A DNA stretch of 64,000 nucleotides from Methylocystis sp. B8. GTDB lineage: Bacteria > Pseudomonadota > Alphaproteobacteria > Rhizobiales > Beijerinckiaceae. This document shows positions 27,078 to 34,616 of the stretch, piece by piece; positions within the stretch are counted from its first letter, which is position 1; each line of letters opens with the position of its first letter. The stretch is from positions 1-64,000 of the forward strand of contig NZ_VBTZ01000009.1 of NCBI RefSeq assembly GCF_005771425.1, in the 5' to 3' direction. The position numbers were made by a program, and so were the translations under genes. The notes below the pieces were generated by a model. That model was not told where the DNA came from, did not search any database, and saw only the letters and a list, made by a program, of their open reading frames with translations.

Positions 27078-28495
27078 CCCGCCGTCACATCCTTATTCTT
27101 TTGGGCTTTGTCGTCGTCGCGGCTAGCCTCGCTTGGTTGGTCGCGGGACGTTTCAAATGGGTCACACCTTCAGAAACGCCGGGCGAGGCCGAGCCTAACA
27201 TCTCGGGCAAAGCGCCCGCGTCGACAGGCCCGATCATTTATTACCGCGATCCCGACGGTCGCCCGGCTTATTCGCTCACGCCCAAAAAGACATCGGCTGG
27301 CAAGGATTATCTGCCAGTGCACGCGAGCGAGGACGTGAGTTTCGAAGACAAGCCGCCGCCCGCGCCCGCCGCAAGCGGCAAGCGGCGCGTGCGCTTCTAT
27401 CGCAATCCGATGGGCCTGCCCGACACCTCGCCCGTTCCCAAGAAGGATTCGATGGGAATGGATTATATACCTGTCTACGAGGACGAGGCGGAGAACGGCT
27501 CGATCGTCACGATCGCTCCCGGCAAGCTGCAAAAAACAGGGGTTCGTTCCGAACCAGTCGAACGTCGGACGATGAGCGTTCCCGTGCGCGCAGCGGGCCG
27601 GATCGAATTTGACCCGCGCCGTATCTCGGTTGTTGCGCTTCGTTTCGAAGGTTTCATCGAATCGGTCGAGAAGTTCGCTGAAGGCGACTATGTCCGCAAA
27701 GGCCAGCCGCTATTCCGCGTATACGGACCGAACCTTTCGAGCGCAGCGGCCGAATATGTCGCCGTTCTAAACGCACGGCGCGGCGGCTCAATCGACGCTC
27801 AGCGCTTAGAGGGAGCCAAGCGACGGCTTGCCAATCTTGGTCTTGACGAAGGCACCATTTCGGCGATCGGGCGCGCCCGCAGCGTTCCGCGCACGATCAG
27901 TTGGCCGGCGCCTCAAGACGGGCACATCCTAGAGCGAACGGCGCTCAATGGCATGCGCGCGGCGCCGGGCGACACGCTGTTTCGCATCGTCGACCATTCG
28001 GTGGTCTGGGTGTTGGCTGACATCGCCGAGCGGGATATCGCCTTGATTGCGCCCGGACAAAAGGTCGACGTCCGGCCAAGAGCTTACCCGGATCGAACCT
28101 TCAAGGGGAAGGTCGCGCTGATCTATCCCCATCTCAACATGGAGACCCGCACGGCGCGCGTGAGGATCGAACTGCCGAACCCCGATGGGCTGTTGCGGGG
28201 AGATATGTACGCCGAGGTGGAGATCGCCGCCGGCGCCAATGAGAAGGCGCTTACCGTGCCCGAAAGCGCCGTCATCGACACCGGCAAGCGGCAAGTGGCG
28301 ATTGTCGACAAGGGCGAAGGGCGTTTCGAGCCGCGCGAAATCAAGATCGGCCGACGCGGCGAAGGCTTCGTCGAAATCAAAAGCGGCCTGAACGAAAACG
28401 AACGCGTCGTCACGGCCGCGAACTTCCTCATCGACGCCGAGAGCAATCTCAAAGCGGCGTTGCGCGCGCTCGACCAAGGGGAGGCTGGCAAATGA
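27074..28495 (+). CDS. cusB: CusB-like periplasmic adaptor with two heavy-metal-binding domains
   Basis: A 473-residue membrane-fusion protein. After an N-terminal anchor (residues 5-24), two heavy-metal-binding modules are seen in tandem: IIYYRDPDGRPAYSLTPKK...SAGKDYLPVH and VRFYRNPMGLPDTSPVPKK...SMGMDYIPVY. The first has lost several Met residues that the second keeps. The barrel-sandwich hybrid, short alpha-hairpin and beta-barrel follow (IEFDPRRISVVALRFEGFIESV, then FKGKVALIYPHLNMETRTARVRIELPN). It links the inner-membrane pump to the TolC-type channel and may hand Cu(I)/Ag(I) to the pump. ATGA overlaps at both ends. Confidence 0.93.
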   Translation: MTRRHILILLGFVVVAASLAWLVAGRFKWVTPSETPGEAEPNISGKAPASTGPIIYYRDPDGRPAYSLTPKKTSAGKDYLPVHASEDVSFEDKPPPAPAASGKRRVRFYRNPMGLPDTSPVPKKDSMGMDYIPVYEDEAENGSIVTIAPGKLQKTGVRSEPVERRTMSVPVRAAGRIEFDPRRISVVALRFEGFIESVEKFAEGDYVRKGQPLFRVYGPNLSSAAAEYVAVLNARRGGSIDAQRLEGAKRRLANLGLDEGTISAIGRARSVPRTISWPAPQDGHILERTALNGMRAAPGDTLFRIVDHSVVWVLADIAERDIALIAPGQKVDVRPRAYPDRTFKGKVALIYPHLNMETRTARVRIELPNPDGLLRGDMYAEVEIAAGANEKALTVPESAVIDTGKRQVAIVDKGEGRFEPREIKIGRRGEGFVEIKSGLNENERVVTAANFLIDAESNLKAALRALDQGEAGK

Positions 28496-31400
28496 TCGGT
28501 CGTCTCATCGCATGGTCGGCGCGCAATCTTGTGCTCATATTCGTCGGCACGGCCTTTGCGATTGCGGCAGGCGTCTATGCTTTGCGAACGCTACCGCTCG
28601 ACGCCATTCCCGATCTCTCCGACGTGCAGGCGATCGTCTATACCGAATATCCTGGCCAGGCGCCGCAAGTCGTCGAGGACCAGGTCACTTATCCGCTCAC
28701 CAGTTCGATGTTGACCGTTCCGCGCTCTAAAGTGGTGCGCGGATTCTCGTTTTTCGGCGTATCCTTCGTCTACGTCATTTTCGACGACGGCGTGGATATT
28801 TACTGGGCGCGCTCGCGCGTGCTCGAATATTTGAGCGCTACCAGCAAGAAATTGCCGGCGGGCGTGACGCCTGTTCTAGGTCCCGACGCGACAGGCGTTG
28901 GGTGGGTCTATCAATACGCGCTCATCGCCAAGGAGATGACGCTCGCCGAATTGCGCTCGATTCAGGATTGGACGATTCGCTACGGCCTCGCCAAAGCGGA
29001 AGGCGTTGCAGAGGTGGCCAGCGTCGGCGGCTTTGTCAAGCAATATAACGTCATTGTCGATCCGAGCAGATTGCGTGCGCTCGGCATCCCGCTGTCGAAA
29101 GTGCGCAACGCCATTCGAGCGAGCAACGCCGATGTTGGCGGCCGCACGGTTGAATTGTCCGAGTTCGAATTTATCGTTCGCGGACGCGGCTATCTGCGCG
29201 GCGTGGGCGATCTCGAGAGTATCGTTCTTCGCGTCGAGAACGGGGCGCCGCTACTCCTCAAGGACGTCGCTCGTATCGAACTCGGTCCCGACGAACGGCG
29301 CGGCGTTACGGAGCTTAACGGCGAGGGCGAGGTCGCGAGCGGCATCGCGCTGCAACGTTATGGCGCCAATGCGCTCACAGTGATCGACAATGTCAAATCG
29401 ACCCTTGCTCAGATGGCGACGAGCTTGCCCAAGGGCGTCGAAATCGTTTCGGTTTACGATCGCTCACAGCTTATTCACGCGGCCATCGAAACATTGAAGA
29501 GCACGCTTGTGGAGGAAAGCGTCATTGTCGCGCTCGTTTGTGTGGTTTTTCTTTTGCACATGCGCAGCGCTCTCGTCGCGATCATCATGTTGCCGGTCGG
29601 CATTTTGATGGCCTTTGCCGCGATGAAGGCGCTGGGACTCGGCTCGAACATCATGAGTTTGGGCGGGATCGCCATCGCGATCGGCGCAATGGTGGACGCC
29701 GCCATCGTCATGATCGAAAATGCACACAAGCATCTGGAGCGCGCGCATCCGGATAAGCGGCGCATCGAGATACTGATCGACGCCGCGACCGAGGTTGGTC
29801 CCGCGCTGTTCTTCAGCCTGTTGATCATTACGGTTTCGTTCCTACCGATCTTCACGCTCGAAGCGCAAGAAGGGCGCCTATTCAGCCCGCTCGCCTTCAC
29901 GAAGACTTTCGCGATGGCGGCGGCGGCGCTCCTTTCCGTGACGCTCGTGCCGGCGCTGATGGTCGTATTCGTGCGCGGAAAAATCGTTCCCGAGGCAAGA
30001 AACCCAATCAATCGCGCGCTCATCTGGCTCTATCGGCCAATTATAAGTCTCGTGCTCCAAGCAAAGGTCGCCACGATTCTGTTGGCGTTGGGAGCGCTCG
30101 CGCTAACCATCATTCCGGCGCGCCAACTTGGTAGCGAATTCATGCCCGCTCTCAATGAGGGGGCGCTCCTCTACATGCCGACGACGCTGCCAGGACTCTC
30201 CGTCACAAAGGCCGCCGAACTCCTGCAAACGCAGGACCGCATCATCAAATCCTTTCCGGAGGTTCAGTCCGCCTATGGCAAGGCGGGACGCGCCTTGACA
30301 GCAACCGATCCGGCGCCGCTCGAAATGTCTGAGACCGTCATCCAGTTGAAGCCAAAGGATCAGTGGCGTTCCGGAATGACGATCGACAAGCTCATTGCGG
30401 AATTGGACGTGGCCCTGCAATTCCCAGGCGTGTCGAACGCTTGGACGATGCCGATCCGAAACAGGATCGACATGCTGGCGACCGGAATCAGAACGCCGAT
30501 CGGCGTCAAGATTTTTGGCCGCGATTTGTCACAAATGGAAGAATTGGCGCGCCAAGTCGAGTCCGTCTTGAAGCGCGTGCCCGGAACATCGAGCGCCTAC
30601 GCCGAACGCGTCATCGGCGGTTATTACCTCGATATTGTTCCCGACCGCGCGATGCTCGCGCGCTACGGCCTCATGATCGGCGACCTGCAGGAGGTTATCG
30701 CGACGGCGCTCGGCGGCGAGACCATAACCACGACGGTCGAGGGGCGTGAACGCTATGGCGTCAATATCCGTTATCCGCGCGACTTTCGCTCTAATCCGAG
30801 AGCGGTCGCGAGCGAAGTGCTAGTTCCTCTGCCGGGCGGTGGGACGGTTCCGCTCGGCGAGATTGCGAGGGTCGAACTCGTTCGTGGTCCAACCTCGATC
30901 CGCACCGAAAACGGCCAGCTCGCTGTCTACATCTTCGTCGATATCCGGGACCGCGATCTTGGCGGCTATGTCGCGGAAGCGCGCAAATTGGTCGCAGAAG
31001 CGATCGATTTCCCGCCGGGCTCTTATGTCACCTGGAGCGGCCAATTCGAATATCTGGAGCGCGCCGACGCGCGCATGCGGCTGGTCGTGCCCTTGACCCT
31101 GCTTATCATCTTTCTGCTGCTCTACCTGAATTTCCGCCGTTTGACCGAAACATTGATTGTCATGCTGTCGCTGCCCTTCGCGCTCGTCGGCGGCGTGTGG
31201 CTGATGTGGCTCTTGAACTTCAACATGTCGGTCGCGGTGGCGGTCGGCTTCATCGCGCTCGCCGGCGTCGCCGCCGAGACCGGCGTCGTCATGCTGATTT
31301 ATCTCGATGCGGCGATGCGCGAGGTTGCGGCCAAGCGCGCGGCCGAAGGGAAGAGTTTCACTCGTGCCGATTTGCGAGAAGCGATTATGCTCGGCGCGGT

Positions 31401-31692
31401 CGAACGCGTGCGGCCGAAGATGATGACGGTTGTCGCGATCATGGCGGGACTCGTGCCGATCCTTTGGAGCACGGGCGCAGGATCAGAAGTTATGCAGCGC
31501 ATCGCCGTTCCGATGATTGGCGGGATGGTGTCTTCGACGGCTCTGACGCTCGTCGTCATTCCGGCGATCTATGCGCTGATCAAGGGATTTGGGCTGTCTA
31601 AGAAAGGAGAGGTCAAACAGGAGTTGGCGGGAACTATCCGCGCAACTCCTAGAAGAGTGCAAAACAATCTGCACAGGAGGAAAGACCAATGA
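28492..31692 (+). CDS. cusA: CusA-like RND pump, Cu(I)/Ag(I) efflux
   Basis: A 1066-residue inner-membrane RND protein with 12 predicted membrane helices. The proton-relay helix reads AIAIGAMVDAAIVMIENAHK around D402 and is of the copper/silver subtype (HME4), not the zinc/cobalt/nickel subtype. The methionine triad that binds Cu(I)/Ag(I) in E. coli CusA (M573, M623, M672) is conserved at M562 (LLYMPTTLPG), M612 (APLEMSETVIQLKP) and M661 (RIDMLATGI), with the same 50- and 49-residue spacing. It exports monovalent copper or silver from periplasm and cytoplasm through the CusB- and TolC-like partners. It overlaps both neighbours by four bases. Confidence 0.95.
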   Translation: MIGRLIAWSARNLVLIFVGTAFAIAAGVYALRTLPLDAIPDLSDVQAIVYTEYPGQAPQVVEDQVTYPLTSSMLTVPRSKVVRGFSFFGVSFVYVIFDDGVDIYWARSRVLEYLSATSKKLPAGVTPVLGPDATGVGWVYQYALIAKEMTLAELRSIQDWTIRYGLAKAEGVAEVASVGGFVKQYNVIVDPSRLRALGIPLSKVRNAIRASNADVGGRTVELSEFEFIVRGRGYLRGVGDLESIVLRVENGAPLLLKDVARIELGPDERRGVTELNGEGEVASGIALQRYGANALTVIDNVKSTLAQMATSLPKGVEIVSVYDRSQLIHAAIETLKSTLVEESVIVALVCVVFLLHMRSALVAIIMLPVGILMAFAAMKALGLGSNIMSLGGIAIAIGAMVDAAIVMIENAHKHLERAHPDKRRIEILIDAATEVGPALFFSLLIITVSFLPIFTLEAQEGRLFSPLAFTKTFAMAAAALLSVTLVPALMVVFVRGKIVPEARNPINRALIWLYRPIISLVLQAKVATILLALGALALTIIPARQLGSEFMPALNEGALLYMPTTLPGLSVTKAAELLQTQDRIIKSFPEVQSAYGKAGRALTATDPAPLEMSETVIQLKPKDQWRSGMTIDKLIAELDVALQFPGVSNAWTMPIRNRIDMLATGIRTPIGVKIFGRDLSQMEELARQVESVLKRVPGTSSAYAERVIGGYYLDIVPDRAMLARYGLMIGDLQEVIATALGGETITTTVEGRERYGVNIRYPRDFRSNPRAVASEVLVPLPGGGTVPLGEIARVELVRGPTSIRTENGQLAVYIFVDIRDRDLGGYVAEARKLVAEAIDFPPGSYVTWSGQFEYLERADARMRLVVPLTLLIIFLLLYLNFRRLTETLIVMLSLPFALVGGVWLMWLLNFNMSVAVAVGFIALAGVAAETGVVMLIYLDAAMREVAAKRAAEGKSFTRADLREAIMLGAVERVRPKMMTVVAIMAGLVPILWSTGAGSEVMQRIAVPMIGGMVSSTALTLVVIPAIYALIKGFGLSKKGEVKQELAGTIRATPRRVQNNLHRRKDQ

Positions 31693-31901
31693 CTAGATTC
31701 TGTATTGCCTTAGCGGCAATGCTAGCCTTGTCCATTCCCGTGATGGCGCAAGACATGGAGGAGCACGATCCGCAGACTCATGGGATGGTCCCTGGTGGAC
31801 ACGGGAGGCACATGCATCGGGATTGGAGCGCTCCAGGTCAGCACAGACATAACGTGTGCTGGCACCTCCATCATGGAAGATGGGTGTGGGTCTGTCGCTA
31901 A
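31689..31901 (+). CDS. Small His-rich periplasmic peptide at the end of the efflux operon
   Basis: A 70-residue exported peptide: signal sequence MTRFCIALAAMLALSIPVMA, then about 50 mature residues with 11 histidines, several methionines and two cysteines (HGRHMHRDW, QHRHNVCWHLHHGRWVWVCR). The start ATGA overlaps the cusA stop and is preceded by AGGAGGAAAG, a very strong ribosome site, so high expression is likely. It fills the place that a CusF-type chaperone has in other systems but has no CusF fold. Copper, silver or zinc binding is inferred from composition. No homologous family is known to me. Confidence 0.75.
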   Translation: MTRFCIALAAMLALSIPVMAQDMEEHDPQTHGMVPGGHGRHMHRDWSAPGQHRHNVCWHLHHGRWVWVCR

Positions 31902-31977
31902 TGGCGAGAGCTTGGTGACTTAACGGATGCGCAATACGAACTCGCGGATACCGTAGTCTCCGTCGGCGATCATGGAG

Positions 31978-32010
31978 CGGCCCGCAAGCGATTTGCTGTC
32001 GGGCCGTCTT
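31978..32010 (+). terminator. Possible terminator of the efflux operon
   Basis: CGGCCCG (31978-31984) and CGGGCCG (32000-32006) form a perfect 7-bp stem with a 15-base loop followed by TCTT. It lies 77 bases past the last operon gene. The T tract is short, so termination may be partial. Confidence 0.4.
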
Positions 32011-32182
32011 CCATAGGCAGACGCAGGAGCGATGGAGATCCGGTGATAAGCGCCGCTCGTGATGGAATGCGAAGCCCCGGCTCGCAACATACTCGCCGCT
32101 CGGCCATACTGACGTTATTAGATAGCGCCCTCAAAAGTTTAGCCATTCGGGAAGACATTGCTGCGCGCTGCGCGAGCAAAAG

Positions 32183-32241
32183 GTCCGCTTCTGGCGCGAA
32201 GCAGTCATTGAAGCCATGACCGCTCCTGACCCTAAGCGGAC
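32183..32241. repeat. Inverted repeat in a gene-free stretch
   Basis: GTCCGCTT (32183-32190) and AAGCGGAC (32234-32241) flank a region with the TGACCC...GCGGACATTCC motif that recurs in intergenic DNA of many Hyphomicrobiales. The surrounding 495 bases (31902-32396) between the efflux operon and the next gene hold no credible gene; short frames here are translations of this repeat. Confidence 0.4.
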
Positions 32242-32396
32242 ATTCCGATCGCGCGCCCCGTCGATCATCAGAACTGCTCGGATTTTCCAACGCCCAGCCG
32301 CTTCGCTTTGGACTAGGCAATCTATTGCGGCGTTGGCACTAATGCTCGTTATGGAGCCTTGCAAAACCTCTACCTTTTGCAAGGCGCAACGCTCTC

Positions 32397-33266
32397 TCAT
32401 CTGGCCCAATTAAATTCTCTGAGCAGAAACGCCACTAGCGAAACAGATAGCTCTCCATCTTCATCGGAGACGTCGCGAATATCGCGCCTTTCTCGTTCGG
32501 ACGACTTTCCGCGCGGGTGCAGCCGATTAACAATTCTAGCGGCAGACATTACGCCCACGTGCGTTGCAGGAATCCTATTGATCAAACTTGCTAAATCTCC
32601 GTTCGAATCCACTCCGATGGTGTGAAGCCAAGCGGCAAGTGTGACACGGGTAAATTCGCGGCAAACATCTACTATAGGCACGGGCATATATTTGTGGACT
32701 GCATCGGCCACCTTCTCGAACCCATCTCGAATCTGTTTAGCGCTGTCTGGCGGCAGCGCACCTTCGTTCAGGTCGGGCAAAACTCCGAGAGCACTTATTG
32801 ACTTGAGTGTGAACAGAGTTTCTCCGTTGAACAATCGCTCGGCGCTCAGAATATGCCACGCAGTATTGAAGCCGGGGTCGCCGAGAAAAATAGGCGGTCT
32901 CCCGTCCACTGCACCGCTTATGTTCTGTAAAGAATCATAGACTTCCATATCGTAATTTTGAGTGTCGACGGCGTGTGGTTTCGCATACGGATAGTGATTG
33001 ACTCGATCAGCGTTCCAATGACGGCGATTTGGGCTCATTGCGACGTAAAAACGCCCCCGCCTTATCCGAGTCGTTGGATCAAATGAATCCTCGCGGAACA
33101 GCGGTGGCGTATTTGACGATGGGCCCTGAAGAATTCTTAATCCCGCTTGCCTGACCGGGTCTTGATCCACCATCACCCTTGAGAGGCACGGCATCGGATA
33201 GATCGCCTTCAGGAAATTGATGTTCCCTTCGTAGACTCGCTCGTTCTGGAATATAGCGAGAATCAT
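32397..33266 (-). CDS. Unknown 289-residue island protein
   Basis: A soluble protein beginning MILAIFQNERVYEGNINFLKAIYP, with no signal peptide and no membrane segment. Its composition is lower in GC than the neighbouring chromosome. The central part has RGRFYVAMSPNRRHWNADRVNHYPYAKPHAVD, rich in His, Tyr and Arg, and the C-terminal third is helical (FEKVADAVHKYMPVPIVDVCREFTRVTLAAWLHTIG). I recognise no domain. It lies alone near the right end of the island, oriented opposite to the cargo operon; islands often keep defence or regulatory genes there, but nothing in the sequence proves such a role. Confidence 0.65.
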   Translation of the reverse strand: MILAIFQNERVYEGNINFLKAIYPMPCLSRVMVDQDPVRQAGLRILQGPSSNTPPLFREDSFDPTTRIRRGRFYVAMSPNRRHWNADRVNHYPYAKPHAVDTQNYDMEVYDSLQNISGAVDGRPPIFLGDPGFNTAWHILSAERLFNGETLFTLKSISALGVLPDLNEGALPPDSAKQIRDGFEKVADAVHKYMPVPIVDVCREFTRVTLAAWLHTIGVDSNGDLASLINRIPATHVGVMSAARIVNRLHPRGKSSERERRDIRDVSDEDGELSVSLVAFLLREFNWAR

Positions 33267-33293
33267 TTCACCCTCTATGACGACTTTCGTTGC

Positions 33294-33449
33294 TCATGGG
33301 GCAAGCCTCGAAACCGTGCTCCGGTTGACGTTGAAACGCCGCGCCAAGTCGGCCTGCGTCGCGACCTTCGACGGCGTTTGCCCCGCTCGATGATTCCACG
33401 CACCGCTGCCGCGCCGCTCGTCACGTAAAGTTGCGAGCAAGCCGCGCAT
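33294..33449 (-). pseudogene. C-terminal remnant of a serine recombinase (resolvase/invertase)
   Basis: A short minus-strand frame of 51 codons ends SKVATQADLARRFNVNRSTVSRLAP, the typical C-terminal helix-turn-helix of DNA invertases and Tn3-type resolvases. No catalytic N-terminal domain is found in any frame upstream: the frame is closed by a stop just beyond 33449 and no serine-recombinase motif follows. It is therefore called a remnant rather than a gene, probably from an earlier mobile element close to the island's right border. Confidence 0.6.
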
Positions 33450-33845
33450 GGCGGGGCGCGGTCGCGCGAATGCCCGCCTCTATAACAGCGCCACATTGTC
33501 ATTAACGCCGGACTCGCATAAAGCCCATTATGGGACCCGAACGAAGGTCTGGAAATGGCGCTAAGCGCGCAATCCAAGCGCTCGTTCCGTCCAGGGCTAT
33601 AATTCTTTTGGGCCACCATCCCTGTTCGGATCGTGAACGGCAACGAATCGTCCGTGAGCGTGGGACGGGCGGTTGCGCAGTCTTCCACGCGCGCTAAAAA
33701 TTACCGAGATTGTGACGCATCGCGTAGCCCTTGATGTCTGTGGCGGCAAATCGAAGTGGCCGAATTTCATTTTTGGCCGCGTTTTTCGGAGGCAAGCCTA
33801 GAAAAAACGAAGTTTAACCCCGACGGATGGGACCCAAATCCCGAG
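33450..33845. other. Gap without supported genes
   Basis: About 400 bases inside the right end of the island. A minus-strand frame crosses 33275-33688, but it has no ribosome site, domain or sensible start, and overlaps the recombinase remnant in another frame; I do not call it a gene. No RNA gene or terminator is seen. Confidence 0.5.
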
Positions 33846-34127
33846 TTAGTCTCGGCGCGCTACGATCGCACGCGCTTCTGTTGACCGACGTTGTGTCTGC
33901 ACGCTTGCAGCGCCACGCTCCACTCGACCAGCATCACGCTCGTCCGCTTTCTCGCTCCCGCTCGGCTGTCGATAGGCCAATGCCGCATGGCAGGCGCAAT
34001 AGGGACGTTGCTTGCCCGACGGCGCGGTAATGACAGGCTCGCCGCAATATAAGAAGACGCCGCGCTCGATCTCGGGCGAGAGCGGCCATCGACACACGTC
34101 GTCGTGAAGCTCCTCGATTGTGAGCAT
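33846..34127 (-). CDS. Small GcrA-like protein
   Basis: A 93-residue protein starting LTIEELHDDVCRWPLSPEIERGVFLYCGEP and continuing RPYCACHAALAYRQPSGS. The CRWP...CG...YCxxHxxxAY pattern is that of the C-terminal domain of GcrA, the alphaproteobacterial cell-cycle regulator that binds sigma-70 RNA polymerase. The N-terminal DNA-binding HTH of true GcrA is missing, so this is a stand-alone sigma-interacting-type domain. The tail is Arg/Ala/Glu-rich. The start at 34127 is chosen because the conserved region begins there; the frame extends 12 codons upstream. It lies 330 bases inside the right attachment repeat. Confidence 0.6.
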   Translation of the reverse strand: MLTIEELHDDVCRWPLSPEIERGVFLYCGEPVITAPSGKQRPYCACHAALAYRQPSGSEKADERDAGRVERGAASVQTQRRSTEARAIVARRD

Positions 34128-34454
34128 GGGCGATTGTCTGGCTGGGGCGGCGGCCGTCGGCACGCGTCGCGCAAAATTAATCGTGCCGCTGCGACAAGGC
34201 GGCGAGCGGTCAAACGATCACGTCGGGGCAGCGCAGTGACGAGCGCCAGTCGTGCAACGGCTTACGGCCAGTCAGTCGAGGGCGGCCGGTTACGCCGGCA
34301 AGGCGAGAGGGCGCGTAACGTGCGCTATGCGATGCAGGGGAGGTAGCGCGCGATGACCCACGAAGCCAGAGCGTCGTGGCGTCAACCGTGGCGATACACG
34401 CCGCTTAAACGCATCGCAGGCTTCGATTTTCTCAATGTAAGCTATTGTTTTTAT
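34128..34454. other. Gap between GcrA-like gene and tRNA-Thr
   Basis: This 327-base stretch forms the right edge of the island. I see no gene with support, no intrinsic terminator and no extra att-like repeat. Short frames exist on both strands but have no ribosome sites. Confidence 0.45.
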
Positions 34455-34530
34455 TGGTGCCGCAAGAGGGATTCGAACCCCCGACCCCATCATTACGAAT
34501 GATGTGCTCTACCAGCTGAGCTATTGCGGC
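34455..34530 (-). tRNA. tRNA-Thr, anticodon CGT
   Basis: A complete 76-nt cloverleaf on the minus strand: acceptor GCCGCAA/TTGCGGC, D-arm with AGCTCAGCTGGTAGAGCA, anticodon loop TTCGTAA (anticodon CGT, codon ACG), T-loop GGTTCGAATCC, and an encoded CCA end at 34455-34457. Its 3' half is the attachment site of the island: bases 34461-34501 are repeated at 16568-16608. The gene is intact, so the integration restored it. Confidence 0.97.
34461..34501. repeat. Right attachment-site repeat inside tRNA-Thr
   Basis: The 41 bases are identical to 16568-16608. They run from the anticodon loop to the 3' acceptor strand of the tRNA, the usual crossover region for tyrosine integrases that target tRNA genes. 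Confidence 0.93.
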
Positions 34531-34616
34531 GATTGGCGGACGCTCTCAGGGCGTGCGGCGGGTCACTCTTATCGGCGCGCGCCGGCTTTTTCAAGCAGCC
34601 TCGCGGGTCTTCGCAA

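Larger units (their letters stand above)
16568..34501. mobile_element. 17.9-kb genomic island integrated in tRNA-Thr(CGU), carrying a Cu/Ag efflux operon
   Basis: The element is bounded by 41-bp perfect direct repeats (16568-16608 and 34461-34501). The right copy is the 3' half of an intact tRNA-Thr gene. Just inside the left repeat is a tyrosine integrase of the arm-binding (DUF4102) class that typically uses tRNA genes. The interior holds a primase/DUF3987 protein, AlpA-like HTH protein, HGGxSTG protein, metal-efflux cargo and unknown genes. No conjugation genes, relaxase or capsid genes are visible, so it is best described as an integrative, possibly mobilisable or satellite-type island. 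The integrase lies at the end away from the intact tRNA gene. Confidence 0.9.

Noticed and set aside
32131-32409. Small genes around the 32.2-kb repeat
   Set aside because: The translations are those of a known type of intergenic repeat; no ribosome sites or conserved starts.
33275-33688. A 137-codon minus-strand frame
   Set aside because: No recognisable domain, no ribosome site, and it overlaps the recombinase remnant in another frame. Composition looks like non-coding repeat DNA.
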